Assembly: GCF_030848805.1 (NCBI RefSeq)
Contig: NC_092367.1
Span: 20,021,692-20,085,691 of the forward strand
Source of the DNA: Temnothorax longispinosus
Taxonomy: Eukaryota > Arthropoda > Insecta > Hymenoptera > Formicidae
DNA length: 64,000 bases
Reading direction: 5' to 3'
Below, piece after piece: positions 12,404 through 25,550 of this stretch (positions within the stretch are counted from its first letter, which is position 1; each line of letters opens with the position of its first letter). The translations under genes were made by a program, and so were the position numbers. The notes under the pieces were generated by a model that was given only the letters and a program-made list of their open reading frames with translations, did no database searches and was not told the DNA's origin.

Positions 12404-12920
12404 CGCTTTTGCAGTTGCGAATTCGACTATTGCTCTCCAGAAGTTGATCAGCGACGAGAACTATCTACCGCAACTTGTGGGTGCTAACGGCAGGCAAAAT
12501 CCGCCTGCCGGACTCGAGAAGTTGACATGTCTACGAGACATGTCCTTCGCCACCGTCGGCGTCGCTGACCAATGGCAGAATCCATCTACTCGCTTCCGGA
12601 GTATGATCGGTGGCATGATCCATATTCCGCCTCCTCTGGGGCCAGCCAAAGGCAAAATCTATGCTTCACCAGTCTCTGGAGGCTGACCGGTAACGATCTT
12701 CGATATCCTCAGATCGATATCGCGATTCTCTATAATCTGTGCCTGACATCGTTGATCAGCGGCAAATCTCCACCGAGCCTCAACTTTGAGCGCTGATCGA
12801 CCGGTGAGGAAGTACGAATAGAACCCTATTCGCTTCTGAATGGATTCACCTCTAAATACGATTTGACGTGCAAAAGGGATCGAACCGATAATCCTCGCCG
12901 GCTGTTGTCGCGTATTAAAT
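12404..12920 (+). repeat. GC-richer island with a degenerate internal repeat; possible unidentified transposon fragment
   Basis: A sharply bounded 500-base island of balanced composition lies in AT-rich DNA. Inside it a loose unit, GGCARAATCY followed by CC-rich sequence and CT(C/G)GGAG-like sequence, recurs near 12489, 12574, 12611, 12650 and 12760, about 40-100 bases apart. The first four stay in the same plus-strand frame (GRQNPP, QWQNPS, GMIHIPPP, GKIYASP). An ATG at 12309 opens 125 codons across it. Short perfect hairpins are also present (GGCAGG/CCTGCC, GACATGTC twice around TACGA). I do not recognise the protein or the element. A coding exon, a repeat-derived fragment and an old transposon end all remain possible. 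Confidence 0.35.
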
Positions 12921-15900
12921 AAATGCCTATTTCTTTTTAAGATTGTACAAAATAGAACGAGGCACTTTGATAATAATTTAGTGAAAATCTTTCCATCAGC
13001 TATCGACTTCTATGTGTCTCTCTCTTTCTTTCTCTTTTCAAAGATATACATATACCATATAGGGAAAAGACGGAGAGAGAAGGAGAAGTGTTAAAATATA
13101 TGTAAAATATCACAAATATGTTATCATATAACAGTGTATCATATATTCTATTAATTATATATTCTACTAATTATATATTCTATTAATTATATATTCTATT
13201 AATATTGTTATTAACTATTATATTCATATTTATGATTTGCATTTATTAGCATTTATTTATCTATCATATTATTGATATTAATCACAAACTATGAAAAACA
13301 CTGTGGTTATTATTACACACTGTAATATTATTAATAAATAGTATTATTAATTAATACTATTAATAAAGAGAGATGGCTAATAAATGAGTACTAAATAATA
13401 ATAATAATAATAATATTATTAATTAAGGATTATTAGGCAGAACTAATTTTAAGCACAGATAAGAAAACTTATCGATTAGTTTAAATATCTGAGCTTCTAA
13501 CTGACCAAAATGCGAAACTGTTACAGAGTTCAAACACTCGAACAGAGAACTCTGTATACTAAGTTGACTATGTAAATTATATATGTATTGATTTTTCGTA
13601 TGTAACTGTAACGGAGACCGTATTAAATTACGCAAAGTAATAGTTCATTTTTTAACACCTTAAATAACGGATCTTAAAGATTAACTGGACTCACAATCAA
13701 AGATTGAAAAGGTAAAGATTATATCGCTTTTGAACTTGATCTGTATCGATTTTCGATCCACCTTTCGATAATTCCACGAATTAAAGAATTATGATTTGTT
13801 ATAATTAGAAGTAGAAATTTTAAACAGTAATTTACCACGGCGTATTACGTCAACAATTTATCCTTATTTATGTTAGATCCGGATGTAAATACAGGTTATT
13901 CCGGGTTATTCTGCTTCGTGGTATTCACTGCGTATTAATTCATTAGACCATACAATCATAATATAAAGAATTTTAATTAAACCACAATTGCTTTACATTC
14001 TCTAAGGTCTTAAGCTAATACCAGAATCATTAAATATATATATATATATATATATAATTCTTTATCTCGCGCTTGATAAACTACATTTTATTTCTAAAAC
14101 ACTACACATAAAATCATATAAGAAGAAAAATAAAAATAGTACGGTATTTGTTTTCCTATCTTCTTAAAAAAATGTAAAAATTTTTAGATTAATATTGTTT
14201 TGTACTATGTCTGTTAAATATATCTTGTTCTGTGAATAAGTCTAAGTTTAGCATTCTGGAAAAAAAACCAATAGAACGTTGGACTTTAAGAAGTTTCTAA
14301 TACGATATCCAGATTCGTATTCCAGCAGAGAATAAGCTATAAATATCTGAATTTTATTTTTTATTTATTTACGTTTCATTGATGCAGGTTTCATATATAT
14401 GTAAAAGTAAAAATCTTTCACATTTATTTTAAAAAGATTAACACACAAGAAGATTATCGTTTTTCATTTATTCAGTTTTAATAATATCAATAACTGATTA
14501 ATATTTGAGAAACAAACGCCACATTATAAATTTGTAACTTAACATCAGGAATTCGATTCTCCAAATTATTTTGTTCTGCTTGCGCAGTCACGTAGCAAAT
14601 GTGAAATAGTAGGAGAGTAAGAAGTAGCAAACTATAGAGACATGAGTGTAAACTACACGGAAGTTCAGCTATCTATGTTTTAACACAAATAACCGTTATC
14701 TGTTCAATGTAATTTTCATGTGCTTAATCAAATATTAATATGCACTTGGTATGTAACGTTGGAAAATGAAAAATGATGTAGAAGTTTAAAGTTTAAAGTT
14801 TAACAATTAATATTAAAGGAAACAAAATTAATTTTAGCATACTGAAAATAAATGATATACACATTGCATAATATTCGTGTGTTGTGTGTTAATATGTATA
14901 TTAATAAGTTAAAAAATTTCAAACTTTCTAATACAAATACTTAAAATGCATGCCAACTTTTGAACTGTAGTAAAAATAACGCTTTCTAAAACTAATGGAT
15001 AAACTTTCCCCATTTATACAGGTACATTAAAATACCTATAACATATTGAAATATTATGTATCAGGTTTATAAATAAACAGCGTTTAAAAATTATAATTAA
15101 CATTGAAATTAATCATAGCTTGCAAAACATATTTAGTCAATCATTAATTATTATTCAATCACAATAGGTTAAGATTAAATTTACATCAAGCAATAATAGA
15201 GACGAGAGAAACCTCGATAGCGGTCTACAAATACGAATTTGTAATTAATTGCACTTTCGATCATGAAGTCGAAAATAATCTATTATTATTTATTATTTCT
15301 GTCATGAATACACCGATTCTGTAAATCTCGTCCGAAATTACTGATTAAATTCCGCATTCAATACGTGAAGAGTGTGTATATGGTGTTCACACGCGCATAG
15401 TTGTGCTTATACAAATCAGGGCTTTGATCGCAGTTGTAACAGGAACTGTAATTTTGCTTTCGTATCGGCGATTTGTCTTCGCCTTGCGTCAGCAATAATA
15501 GCTATCTTGGCCGTGTTAGGACTTGTGCCGTTTCAAGCGCTTCCAGGCGCGGTATCTGGGTGAATTTGTGTGCACCGTAAATGCGCACGCACCATGTGCA
15601 AGCATTTGCAATTACGTTGTAGATACGATGAACAAAATCAGAGAAATCATACGTCTAAACTAAATATTTATTCAAAAATATTTTGTCTTTGCAAAACATC
15701 TTGTATATTCGGTAAATTAATTTTCCGTCACTCAAAGGTTTAACACATGTATAAAAGAAGTAAAAACCTTATGTTACATATTACATGTTAAATAAATAAG
15801 TCTATCGCAGTTAACTCATATATTCAAAGAATATTTTGAAACCTGATATAGATTTTATATATTTTTTTACGCTTATTAATCTTTGTTATACCTATACAAA

Positions 15901-16140
15901 ATATCATATTTTTACTCTTAAAATGTTTATTTTAAATATAATTTTAGACAACAAATTATTCATAAACGACATAAACTATAAAGAGATTTAAGAGGAGGAA
16001 ATGTAAATAAAATGTGTATTTTATAAGTTTTTAAATAAATGCGGAACAATGTGTTTTATAGTTTATAGAATAAATATGTATAATATTTTCTACTATTATA
16101 TATCTTCAATTAATATTCACTAACCAAATTGAATAGGGCA
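12921..16140. other. AT-rich non-coding sequence with several simple repeats
   Basis: The stretch includes an (AAT)n run at about 13397-13415, a TA run at 14034-14055, and a 9-bp inverted repeat ACAGAGTTC/GAACTCTGT at 13523-13555. No gene was recognised. Confidence 0.55.
13141..13203 (+). repeat. 16-bp tandem repeat, about four copies
   Basis: The unit ATATATTCTATTAATT occurs at 13141, 13157 (one substitution), 13173 and 13189 (slightly truncated). It is a short, recent AT-rich minisatellite. Confidence 0.9.
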
Positions 16141-17134
16141 AGGTCGGATTCTAACAATGCGGCGCGTCTAATATATCATTACCAACATCTATCTTTTCTG
16201 AGAACAGGCGTAAATGCTGATATTATTCGCCATTATTTACCCAGATGCACTTTCCTGACATCGTGGCATGTACATTAATTACGAACCACCCTGTCCGCGC
16301 AAGTCCGGCCATCCTAATGTTCATCTAAACCTATAACGGCTCCACTTTACCACCTTCGGAGAGACGTATATAGGTACAGCGTGGATGAATAAGAGAGAGG
16401 AACAGCACTCTAGGTCTAGATTGAATGCAACAATATCCAATACGCGGCCGTTGCACGAACTCATATAGGCAAACCGGTAACATTGACGCAAAGTGTAGTA
16501 GCGGGCGGCCACGCATACATGTGCGCATTGTGCTCCGACGGACACGTCGAATGAAACGTCTCCATGGTGAAACACGAAGGAAGCGCTTGGCAGACGGCCA
16601 GATGCGAGAAAACCGAGCTCGCGCCGTGCCGCACCGGTCTCCATGCCTCGACGAGGTGGGCGTATGCTAAAATTGAAAGAAAAGGAGCGCCAGAGCGATT
16701 CGCGTCAGTCTGATTGGAGTCTGTTCTGGGACGCGTTTCTGGCTCGCATTCGAAATTCGCGTAATCGCTCCGTCCGTCTCCCGACGTACGTGCGGAGGGA
16801 GGAATCGTGACATTCCTGTCATGGCGCCGGAATAACGACGTCTGTCTCCGTTATCCTCCGCAAATATTTTCCCCAAGCGCCGGTGAGGATCGTTTATTTT
16901 AGGAATCCGCGCAATAATAACCGTAATATACTCTATACTTGCGAAACCTATGTATTTGATCCCTGACTCTCCAAATACTGTGCGGAATATCTCAGAGTTG
17001 GCGGGAATTTCTAATGCATAAGCTTTATGCGCTCGTCCTTTGCGTACTCGCGTAAATCTAATTTTGACTTGTCTCGTTGTAAATAAAAAATCCACAAGAA
17101 TAGCATGTCTTCCATTATTGTATAATTTTAACAT
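16141..17134. other. GC-richer block containing a 155-codon ATG-initiated open frame on the minus strand
   Basis: CpG frequency rises between 16300 and 17050. On the minus strand an ATG at 17134 opens 155 codons to 16667, with a balanced amino-acid mix and no simple-repeat bias. I recognise no domain, signal peptide or membrane segment apart from a hydrophobic C-terminus (ALALLFFQF). Other frames in the block are also open, so chance is the leading explanation. Confidence 0.3.
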
Positions 17135-20100
17135 ATTCGTAGTCGATTATTAATTCACAAAAACTGGCTACATCTTCGTTGAAGAAAAATCAATCTTCGA
17201 TCTACCAAGAAATATGTAATAAAAATATACCATGTACCTACATACAAACACAGAGTGTTCTGGATATCTTATATTTTTAACCGGATTTCTCCTGCCTTGC
17301 ATTATTCGACGTCTGCAACTGATATCGGCGAGTTTTCCATTTCTTTCTAGTCAATGCTCGGCACTAACTTCCTACGGGATTAAGATTCCCTTGTTTATTG
17401 TAAGAACAATAACATAAGCGTCTCAAGTAAAAATTTCAAGTTGTTCGATATAAGGATACCACGTCGAAACAAATACCTGTCCTGTATGTGCAAAGAGTTA
17501 TCGTATCCTGATGAAAGACGTTGCATTTCCACGAAAAATTAATGAAATATATATTTTCGATAAAAAATCCTGCAATTTCTACATATGTAATCGTGAATAT
17601 CGCGTATCATTATTTCATATATCAAAGTTTTAACTTGCTTGAATGTCTGACAGATCCAAATCCGCAATTTGAGCAGTGATAAGAATTGCAATTTGAGAAG
17701 TCATAAGAAAGTGGTTGTAGATGAAAACGCGCGATAGAAAACGTGAATAAATAAAACAGAGCAGCATGCGGAAAATTTAGAAGAGTGGCCTAATCTAGTT
17801 AATAAATTAGGCCACTCTTAGATCAGTCATAATCTAGTCAAGTTTCTCAATTTCTCAAATTTAGTTAATAACAACAAATTTAACTTCGTTCTTATTGATT
17901 ACTATCGGAAGTAGATCGTGCTTGAATTGTAGTTTTTATTTTAAGAAATCCGCCGATAATTACCGCTTTATTGTTGGCCAATATTGTTGATACGCACACA
18001 TACGCATACACGTGCACAGTTTTTTTCTTCACATTATTTAGCATCGTATCGTGTGAGTTGTACGGATCATAACTCGCGTAATAATTTCTAGAACAAACTC
18101 TACTTCTTCAGCTGTATACTTAGCTCACTGTATCGTGAGTTTAATAGAAACTGTAAATATACGAGCTGCATTACTTTTTATCGCAATGAATATCACTACG
18201 TAATGCACATGGTAAGCGTGTATTATATGATTAGAGCGGTTTCAGCGGGCGAGCCAGCACTTATAAAGGTTGTTAACTAAAGCCATTATTACTCAAGCAT
18301 GCGAACGCGAGCCAAGCCGCCGGTGAATTTGTTGATAAAATCCGAATATTCGACTAACAGTATAATTGACATTTGGTACATTCGAGTGCGCGTATCCTTA
18401 AAATTCGAAAATGCGAGAACAAAAAGAAACAATTTTCAGATAGTGATGGTTATTTAAGTAGCGAAATAATGAGATATCGAAAACCGATATTCAATTATCG
18501 CCCGTTTAAAACTGATAAGCCTGGCTCTCATGATTTCTGAATACAGACAAGAGTGCACATTTTCTTTCACGAATGCTTTCTGCAGGAAGAAACACTATTC
18601 TAATACGTTTATGATCTAGCCAATTCAAATCATAATGAGATAGATTAATCTGAGAATTTTATAACTTGAGATGACTATGGAAATTCTCTCTTTCCATTTT
18701 TCTTTCGGCATAAAATAAAAGCAAGAATTAAATCCATTAAATACTTCACTCGCGAACCTGTAAAAAATGTCGCTTTAATACAATTTGCTGCTTATTTCCA
18801 CTTATTGCTACTTATTTCCATAATTATTGATTTTATCCGAAACTGTTATAAAGTTATCCCTAGAGCTGTTATGAAAAATAAACTTTTTCATTTAAAGTAT
18901 GTAGAGAAACTAAAAATAAGAAAAAGACGTATTTTACTTTTTTACATAAAAAGTTTAACAGAATTAATTTTTTGAAATCCCTGATTATAATTTCAATAAA
19001 TGGTCTCATGACTATTTAAATATATTTTTATCGTAAATTAAAAAGAAAATGTCGACAGCAGATCAAAAGTTTCAAGAATGTTTCTATTATTTTTTTAAAG
19101 CTTTTCAGCCGTCCGTTTTGAAATATCGGTTACATTTTGAGACACGAATGCAGGTTCGTAATTTTCCAGAATAACATACTTGTAAAAAATGTATAATAAA
19201 AATTTACAGTTGATGCTTTTATCAATATTCGTTATTTTTACTAGAAAAGGAAATACACATATGTATTGTACAAGTGTAATTGTAAAAAAAATACGAACAA
19301 CAAATATTAAACGTCATGCAAAATTATATACAAAAGAACTTACGTAAATTTCAGAAAGAAATGGGGGTCCAACGAATCGTAACATAAACACTATATGCAA
19401 TGTACATGTATAGATATGTGCAAAACACTATTCATTAAAAGAATGTATTATTAAATATATTATTAAATGTATATATAAATATCGTTTATTTCTCTTTTTA
19501 ATTGTGCAAAATATACATTAATATAAACAGTACACAGAATATACTGGTTTCCCGCATTTCTTTTCATTCTCGGATTCGTCAGTCAATATGAAATTTATTT
19601 TCTCTTAGCAAAAATTTAATTCAATGCTATCTTTCCTATTAACTTTTTTGTATTTATAGTCTGAACTATCTTTATAATATAAATTACAAATTTAGATTCT
19701 ATTAAAGCAAAGTTTACTTCAATTTAAATAAAATATCAAATTTTACATCTTTGAACTCTAACTTGTTTCCTGAAAGTTAATTTAATTGAATTTACTTTTT
19801 TTTTTTTTTAATAATTTGAAGTATTGACATGCGCTTTTTCCGAGGAAAAATTTTAAAAAGGAAAAAATTTAACAGACTTGTAAATAAATTAAAGAAATAA
19901 ATAAAATGGCAAATAGTCTGAGGGATATAGTATCTGATGGAGATAACTATTAGATGCATGAAATACCTCTTTCATTCACGTTTATCGTTATGTATCTGTT
20001 ATTTGATTATTGTTTTTTGGTGCAAAAGCGTCAAAGTATGGGTAAAATGTCATGTACACTTAAGGTAAAAAGGAAACGATCCCGTCACTTCACTTCGCGT
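17135..20100. other. AT-rich non-coding sequence with one perfect 14-bp hairpin
   Basis: Nothing gene-like was recognised. A perfect hairpin at 17781-17819 is listed separately. A T14 run lies at about 19796-19809. Confidence 0.55.
17781..17819. repeat. Perfect 14-bp stem-loop
   Basis: AAGAGTGGCCTAAT (17781-17794) and its exact complement ATTAGGCCACTCTT (17806-17819) flank an 11-base loop. The stem is too short for an animal microRNA precursor. It may be a foldback remnant or a dyad protein-binding site. Confidence 0.7.
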
Positions 20101-20155
20101 TGCACATCGGTAATAAACACCAGTTGACAGCGGCACATCCCACAGCGCGGCGCGG

Positions 20156-20190
20156 TAAAATATCAAGTCGCCGTGTTTCGTTTCAGTTTG
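20156..20190 (+). promoter_or_regulatory. Candidate core promoter: TATA-like box and initiator
   Basis: TAAAATA at 20156-20162 lies 29 to 23 bases before the A of an arthropod initiator-like TTTCAGTTTG (A at 20185). A second TCAGT follows at 20191. Spacing fits a focused RNA polymerase II start on the plus strand, at the beginning of a CpG-rich segment. No DPE is correctly spaced. No mature product is identified downstream, so this rests on motif geometry alone. Confidence 0.28.
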
Positions 20191-20423
20191 TCAGTGGGTG
20201 AAAAGTTAAATCCGGAGAGACAGCAACATCGCGGCCGTGTATCCGTCGGGCGCAATATCACGGATAATACAAATATCTTACTTAAAGGAATAGAATCAGC
20301 GACCCGGTCACAGAAGATCGGATTCTATCGGAACGTCGTTGCTGCTTTGCATTTGAATTCAGTTAAGAGCCGCGCGCAGTTCGATCGCCGAAGTCGTGGT
20401 ACCCGCGGATACTGGCGAATCTC
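20185..20423 (+). other. Possible untranslated first exon downstream of the candidate promoter
   Basis: GC-richer sequence runs from the candidate start to a possible donor, TC|GTAAGG, at 20423/20424. The overlapping open frame beginning at 20173 has no ATG (it starts GTG), so a non-coding first exon would be the simplest reading if the promoter is real. The donor is weak at its exonic side. The evidence is suggestive only. Confidence 0.18.
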
Positions 20424-22780
20424 GTAAGGATGTGTTTTGCTGAGGGAAGCAGGTCCTGCGCGCGCGGTGCCCCGACAATGTTTGTTTTTATCGAACGAAA
20501 TGCTTATCGTACCCTCGCGTGCTTCGAGAGCAATGTATAACCGCCTACTCGCATACATAAAGACGAAGAACGTGCTGCACGTCCCCCCACATTCCGTCTT
20601 CGTCGCCACCCCTTTCGTCGTCTATCGCGATGTAGAAAAAAAGCACCTTTTCGTCGCCCCCACGCACGACAGATTGCTGTACTGAATTTTATCAATCGCC
20701 TCTATTAAAAGACTTTGCGCGTTTGAGAACAATCTACGTCATGTGACGCTAGGAACGTCGCAATCAAACAATACTCAATGAACGATCGGATAATTAGTAT
20801 CGTGGAACTACAAATTATGTATATTCGTTGAATTATATTATACTAGTTCTTTACGAAATAAATAGGTAGAAAGTAATTATCGGATTTCATTTTCTTTTTT
20901 AATATCTATGAACTTTCAATATCGATGTATGTATCCGTATATCAATCTGTAATAAAATCCGATAGTTTATGTCTATAACATAATGGACCAGAAATAAAGG
21001 AAAAGATAAGACTTTTATTACGATATTTTATTTTAAGTAAAAGCTGTGAAAAATGCTTCTAAAATAATTTTCCTTCTTCTTAATAGCTTTTAAGTAATAT
21101 TTTGTTACAAACATGTGAAACCTAGTTATGAATACTGAGCTATAATTAATTTATAGCTCGTAACACGCCCAGGTAGGTAATAGCCGTTTTCGCGTAGACT
21201 TCCTCGCAACAAATCCTTTTATCGTGCCATATTTCACTTCATAGTTTAATTGTTAAAGTACTTTACGAAAGATTGTTCAGCGCAAATAATAAATACCAAA
21301 TATTACTTTTAAGTGATAAGTATAATTATCCCTCCACAATAAGTTATATATGTAGCAAAAATAATTATTATTTGTAATGAAATTTTTTCAATGTTTTGCT
21401 AATAAAAAAAGAAAGAATAAAATTTTAATTTAATATTTAAAAAATTTTAACTTTAGCATATTTATTGATCGGAAAATGCTATAAAATCGATATATGACGC
21501 GAGAGAAATATAAAAGAATCGTAAGACAAAGAAGAATCGCGCTCCAAAAATTTAATAGATGAGAAAACGTAGTAAAGGAAGTTCGTTAATTGTTGTTATT
21601 TGAATTCGATAGTTACCCGACAACAAATAGCGTGTCGGGTTTCTTTCCTCGCTGTGTGGGTTTTTTATTTCTGCGGAGCAGCAGGTGCCGAGAGAAAGCG
21701 CACTTTTTTGCCTAAGTTGCTAAACCAAAACTGAACTAACTTTTCCGCCGTCAAGCAGTTGCAAGGAATTAACGTCGCTCCTTCCAAACCGCGCTCGATA
21801 ACAATGAAGAAAGAGAACAGGATGAGAGAAAAACAATGGAAACTGAAAAATCACGTGGCCTAGTTAAGAAACGTCCATTCAGTACGAAAGCTCGACAAGA
21901 ATCCACACGAGCAGCCGCTTTATTTTCCTTCTCATTACTTTGGAGTTTTAGAGTCCCGTCAACACCTCTGCACTTAATTCATTATGAAAGGAAAAAAATT
22001 ATCTAAAAAGATAATTGGATTTTTCACGTTTAAATACAAAAAACAAATTCACGAATAATATGTCTCGCTTTTCTCTCTTATTATTATTATTACAAAACTT
22101 TCTATGTTCTCACGCGATACGTTAGATTTCTATCCTTTAAGAAATCCTATCATTTATACTCTGTATTATTTTTATAATAGAAGTGTTGGATAATATTTAC
22201 TGATTAACGAGAAAGCATCAGTTTTACTTTGCAACAAATTACATTTAATATCAGATTTATTCATGTATTTTGCACTTTGTACTTTAAAGATGAAAGTTCT
22301 TAAGAAGCTTAAATTCGACATCTAAAAACATTCGTCTTATGTCATTATGTTGAACTTTCAATTTTACCTATCCAAACTTTATAATATATTATGTATATTA
22401 TTAATAGCATTAGCAATCACCATAGGTAATTAAAAATCTTTGTATTAATTTAGAATTAGTTATTACTTTGATCATTTTTAAATATTAAAATAACTTATTT
22501 ATAGTAATTATTTGTAATAATTTCTAACTTAGAATTCTCTGAATATAATTCTATATAATTGTTCTGAGATTATATTATTTTGGTTTAAGCGTTAATAATT
22601 ACATTTGTCAAAGACAAAAAATTAATTATCGTAATATAATTCATGGTCAGTAACGAGTCGTTGATATACCCGTGTGTGCTATTTAAAAACCGATATTGCG
22701 TGTTGATATTTATTTTTGTATGCCACCCAGGTTTCGTAAAAGTAACTAAACGTTTGTAGAAAGCGATGTGGCTACAAATT
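20424..22780. other. Short CpG-rich tail, then AT-rich non-coding sequence
   Basis: The CpG-rich texture continues to about 20700 with overlapping short open frames in both strands. Beyond it the DNA is AT-rich. A perfect 9-bp stem GAGCTATAA/TTATAGCTC around TTAAT lies at 21137-21159. No gene was recognised. Confidence 0.5.
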
Positions 22781-24110
22781 TTTCTGTTGCTCGGACCGAT
22801 TAGTCCGAAGGAACCAACAGCGGCCTTTCCGATGGAAGCCGCGGAGAAAAAGCGCGGAAAAAGAGGCGAAGGAAATGGATAGGAAACGGACGGTTCGCGG
22901 CAACCACCGAGGAATTTTATTCTGGCCGCGTTTAACATCAGCCTCCCGACATTTCGGTCGAAACCGTGACTGGGAGTTTAATAGCAGCCCCCATTGTAAC
23001 GCCTTAACCCCTTGCTGCTCATATACAGTTATACAGCGCGAGCTAAAACGCAGTAATGCCTATAAATTTAAACGGCTTTATGGTGCAAAAGGCGAAAATC
23101 CGCAGGATCACCCGGTGTATATTTGTGTCTAGCGGCTGAATGCGCCTCGGTCGGTTTATTGCGTCCGTGGTGATACTAGTGTACAGTTTAACTTAACTAA
23201 CGGTGTTATCGTATTGAAAAATTACAAACCAGTAAAAAAATATACAATCAAAAATATTTTTATATAAATTACTGACCGAAACTGTAGAAACATATAAAAA
23301 TAATAAGAAAGACGATTAAAAAGAAATAAGTAAATATCTATTAATAATAGATAATTATTGATTGTTAAATATAGATAGTAATTAACTTCAATGCATTATA
23401 AAATGCTCATGTGCAACAAATTATTCTACAAAGACGGAATATGTGTGTTCAATTTTATAATATATACAAACAATTCTGTACAGTAAATCCTAGAATGGAT
23501 CATGTGTATCCTAAGGAACTTAGCTGTATCCGCTTATACGGTAATCCATGATTAACAGTGAGTGCGCATGCAATTTATCTTTAGTACAGTAATTCTGCCA
23601 GTACTTATCATCAGCGTCAACAGATCTCTGTTATCTGTATTCAACACGAGTTGCAATAATTAAATTGTTAAATTATTAAAAATAACATCTTGTTAAATTC
23701 ACGAGAACCAATAATCAAGAACAAGAAGAAGAGCAAGAAACAGAAAACTGAAGATTAAAGAAATAGTCAAGAGAAATGCGATAATGCGCAACCGTCTGTT
23801 CGTTGGATGACATCCTGCCTTATAAATGGCTACGTACAATCGCCTTGCAAATTCCGATACTTTGTCTCCGCCACAAGTGCCAGCTACGTAAGTAACAAGT
23901 TGTTTCAAGCGTGCCGACACTTTTGCACTTCGTTGAAACTTTGCTCAGAAAAGTAGCAAGAAGATCTCTGAAAGTGATGCATGGCTTAAGACGGCAACAA
24001 TAATAATTATTGATGACATAATGAAAGTTTCATGAATTGTAAACGAGGCATGCAGTAGCGCATCCCGGTGTCTATCCGCGGCTCGGGAGATACAACTCGG
24101 CTCGATAAGT
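22781..24110. other. Non-coding; moderately GC-rich patch at 22790-23190
   Basis: The patch has frequent CpG and short frames on both strands without recognisable similarity. The remaining sequence is AT-rich. No splice-bounded exon was identified. Confidence 0.45.
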
Positions 24111-24111
24111 T

Positions 24112-24282
24112 ATGCCTCAGATGAGATACGACAAGCTAAATCTCGACTTACTTGACATTCTTTCTCGAAATTGTTCGTATAACGACAAGCCGTGCAATTA
24201 CGAGTCGATCGCGAGCTACCCCCGTATTGTCCATTCAAAAGTTCCTTTACAGATTCAGCAGAGCGTTGACTGCCATTACTGA
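24112..24282 (+). other. Short ORF of 56 codons with a coding-like amino-acid mix
   Basis: An ATG at 24112 preceded in frame by TAA opens 56 codons ending TGA at 24282. The peptide begins MPQMRYDKLNLDLLDIL and later contains four cysteines without any familiar spacing. There is no signal peptide or membrane segment, and no splice sites obviously bound it. The minus strand of the same stretch is also open (24110-24388), which weakens the case. It could be a chance ORF in a GC-richer patch. Confidence 0.12.
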
Positions 24283-24540
24283 CCGAGTTAACTGAAGCTG
24301 GGGAACTCTTCGGGTTTATTGCATCGCGACGCGGGAAGTGCCGTCTCGGATAGTTTTGGTTCAGAAGTTTGACAATTTGCAAAATCACTTTTTGTTTCGA
24401 AATTGATGTTCGGCACCAGACTCATGAATTCTCTACAAAGGTAGCGCATAATTAAATTTCTCTCGAATGTACACGGAGTGCCGCAAGTTTCCCGCAACTC
24501 TTTTTTACCCGCGGTTTCTTTGATCAAGTCGGAAAAGATT

Positions 24541-25550
24541 TTTTTTTAAAGGAAATAATTCTCACACAAGTTAAATTCTTGCTACAAATAAATATCCATG
24601 CTTCATCCTTTACTTAATTTAAAGAGAGAGAGAGAGAATGAATTTCATTCCAGTAAAATTTAAAAAATTTGTAAAGATAAGCAATATTTACCAAAAATTT
24701 TACTAAAATATAATTTTACTAAATCAATTTTACTAAAAAAATTGATTTAGATAAAAAATCGATAAAAGATAAAAAGAAATTTAAGAGAAATTTGAATTAA
24801 TTTTTATATTTTTATAATTTTTACTCTAATTTTCATGATAACAAGAATATTTATTTCGATATATTATTACTTCCTCATAGAGGAAGCTTTGTTATTTATG
24901 ATTTTATCAATAATATCATTATTAACATTTTAACAATTCAACAATTATAAAAAAGAATGTTATTTTATTTTTATTATTACCAATCATCAAGTTTATTTAT
25001 ATCACTAACGAGAGATTAATTTCACCCGGGCTTTTAAAGAGTGATCTATTGTAAATAGATACGAAAGTGTATCCGAATGCAAAACTTTAACGTGGGTAAT
25101 TGGACACGATTCTATACGGCTTCTTCATTTATTACAGCGAAACAACTTAATAATCTACTATCTAGTATCTCGACCTCCAGCGATCTCAAACAGCTTTGAC
25201 CGAACACTTTCTCTATGTTCATAGCTATATATACTTCGACAGTCCAAAAATAAATGAACAAAATTAACTACATCATATAGTCAGCTCACGGTAAACTAAA
25301 CAAAATGTGAATAATACATTCATCACATCATCAAACTCAGAATCTGTTACTTAATTATATCAGTTTTCAAACGTTCTTGATGACTTTCTCATATTTCATG
25401 TATGCGTAGCACGAATTGTAAAATTGAAAATACTACGACAAAAACTTATTTATTCGATAGATGTTCACTCAAGCGCTGTGCAGCACCGTGAAATATGACT
25501 AATTTAATTTCCTTTATACAAAAGAGAGCGAGGAGGAGAAAAGAGGAAGG
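24541..25550. other. AT-rich non-coding sequence
   Basis: The stretch includes a short (GA)n run near 24622 and a perfect 12-bp stem TAAATCAATTTT/AAAATTGATTTA at 24720-24749. No gene was recognised. Confidence 0.55.

Noticed and set aside
12876..12886. Exact tRNA B-box-like GGTTCGATCCC on the minus strand
   Set aside because: The T-stem does not pair (two mismatches), there is no A box or acceptor stem at the right distance, so no tRNA or clear tRNA-derived SINE.
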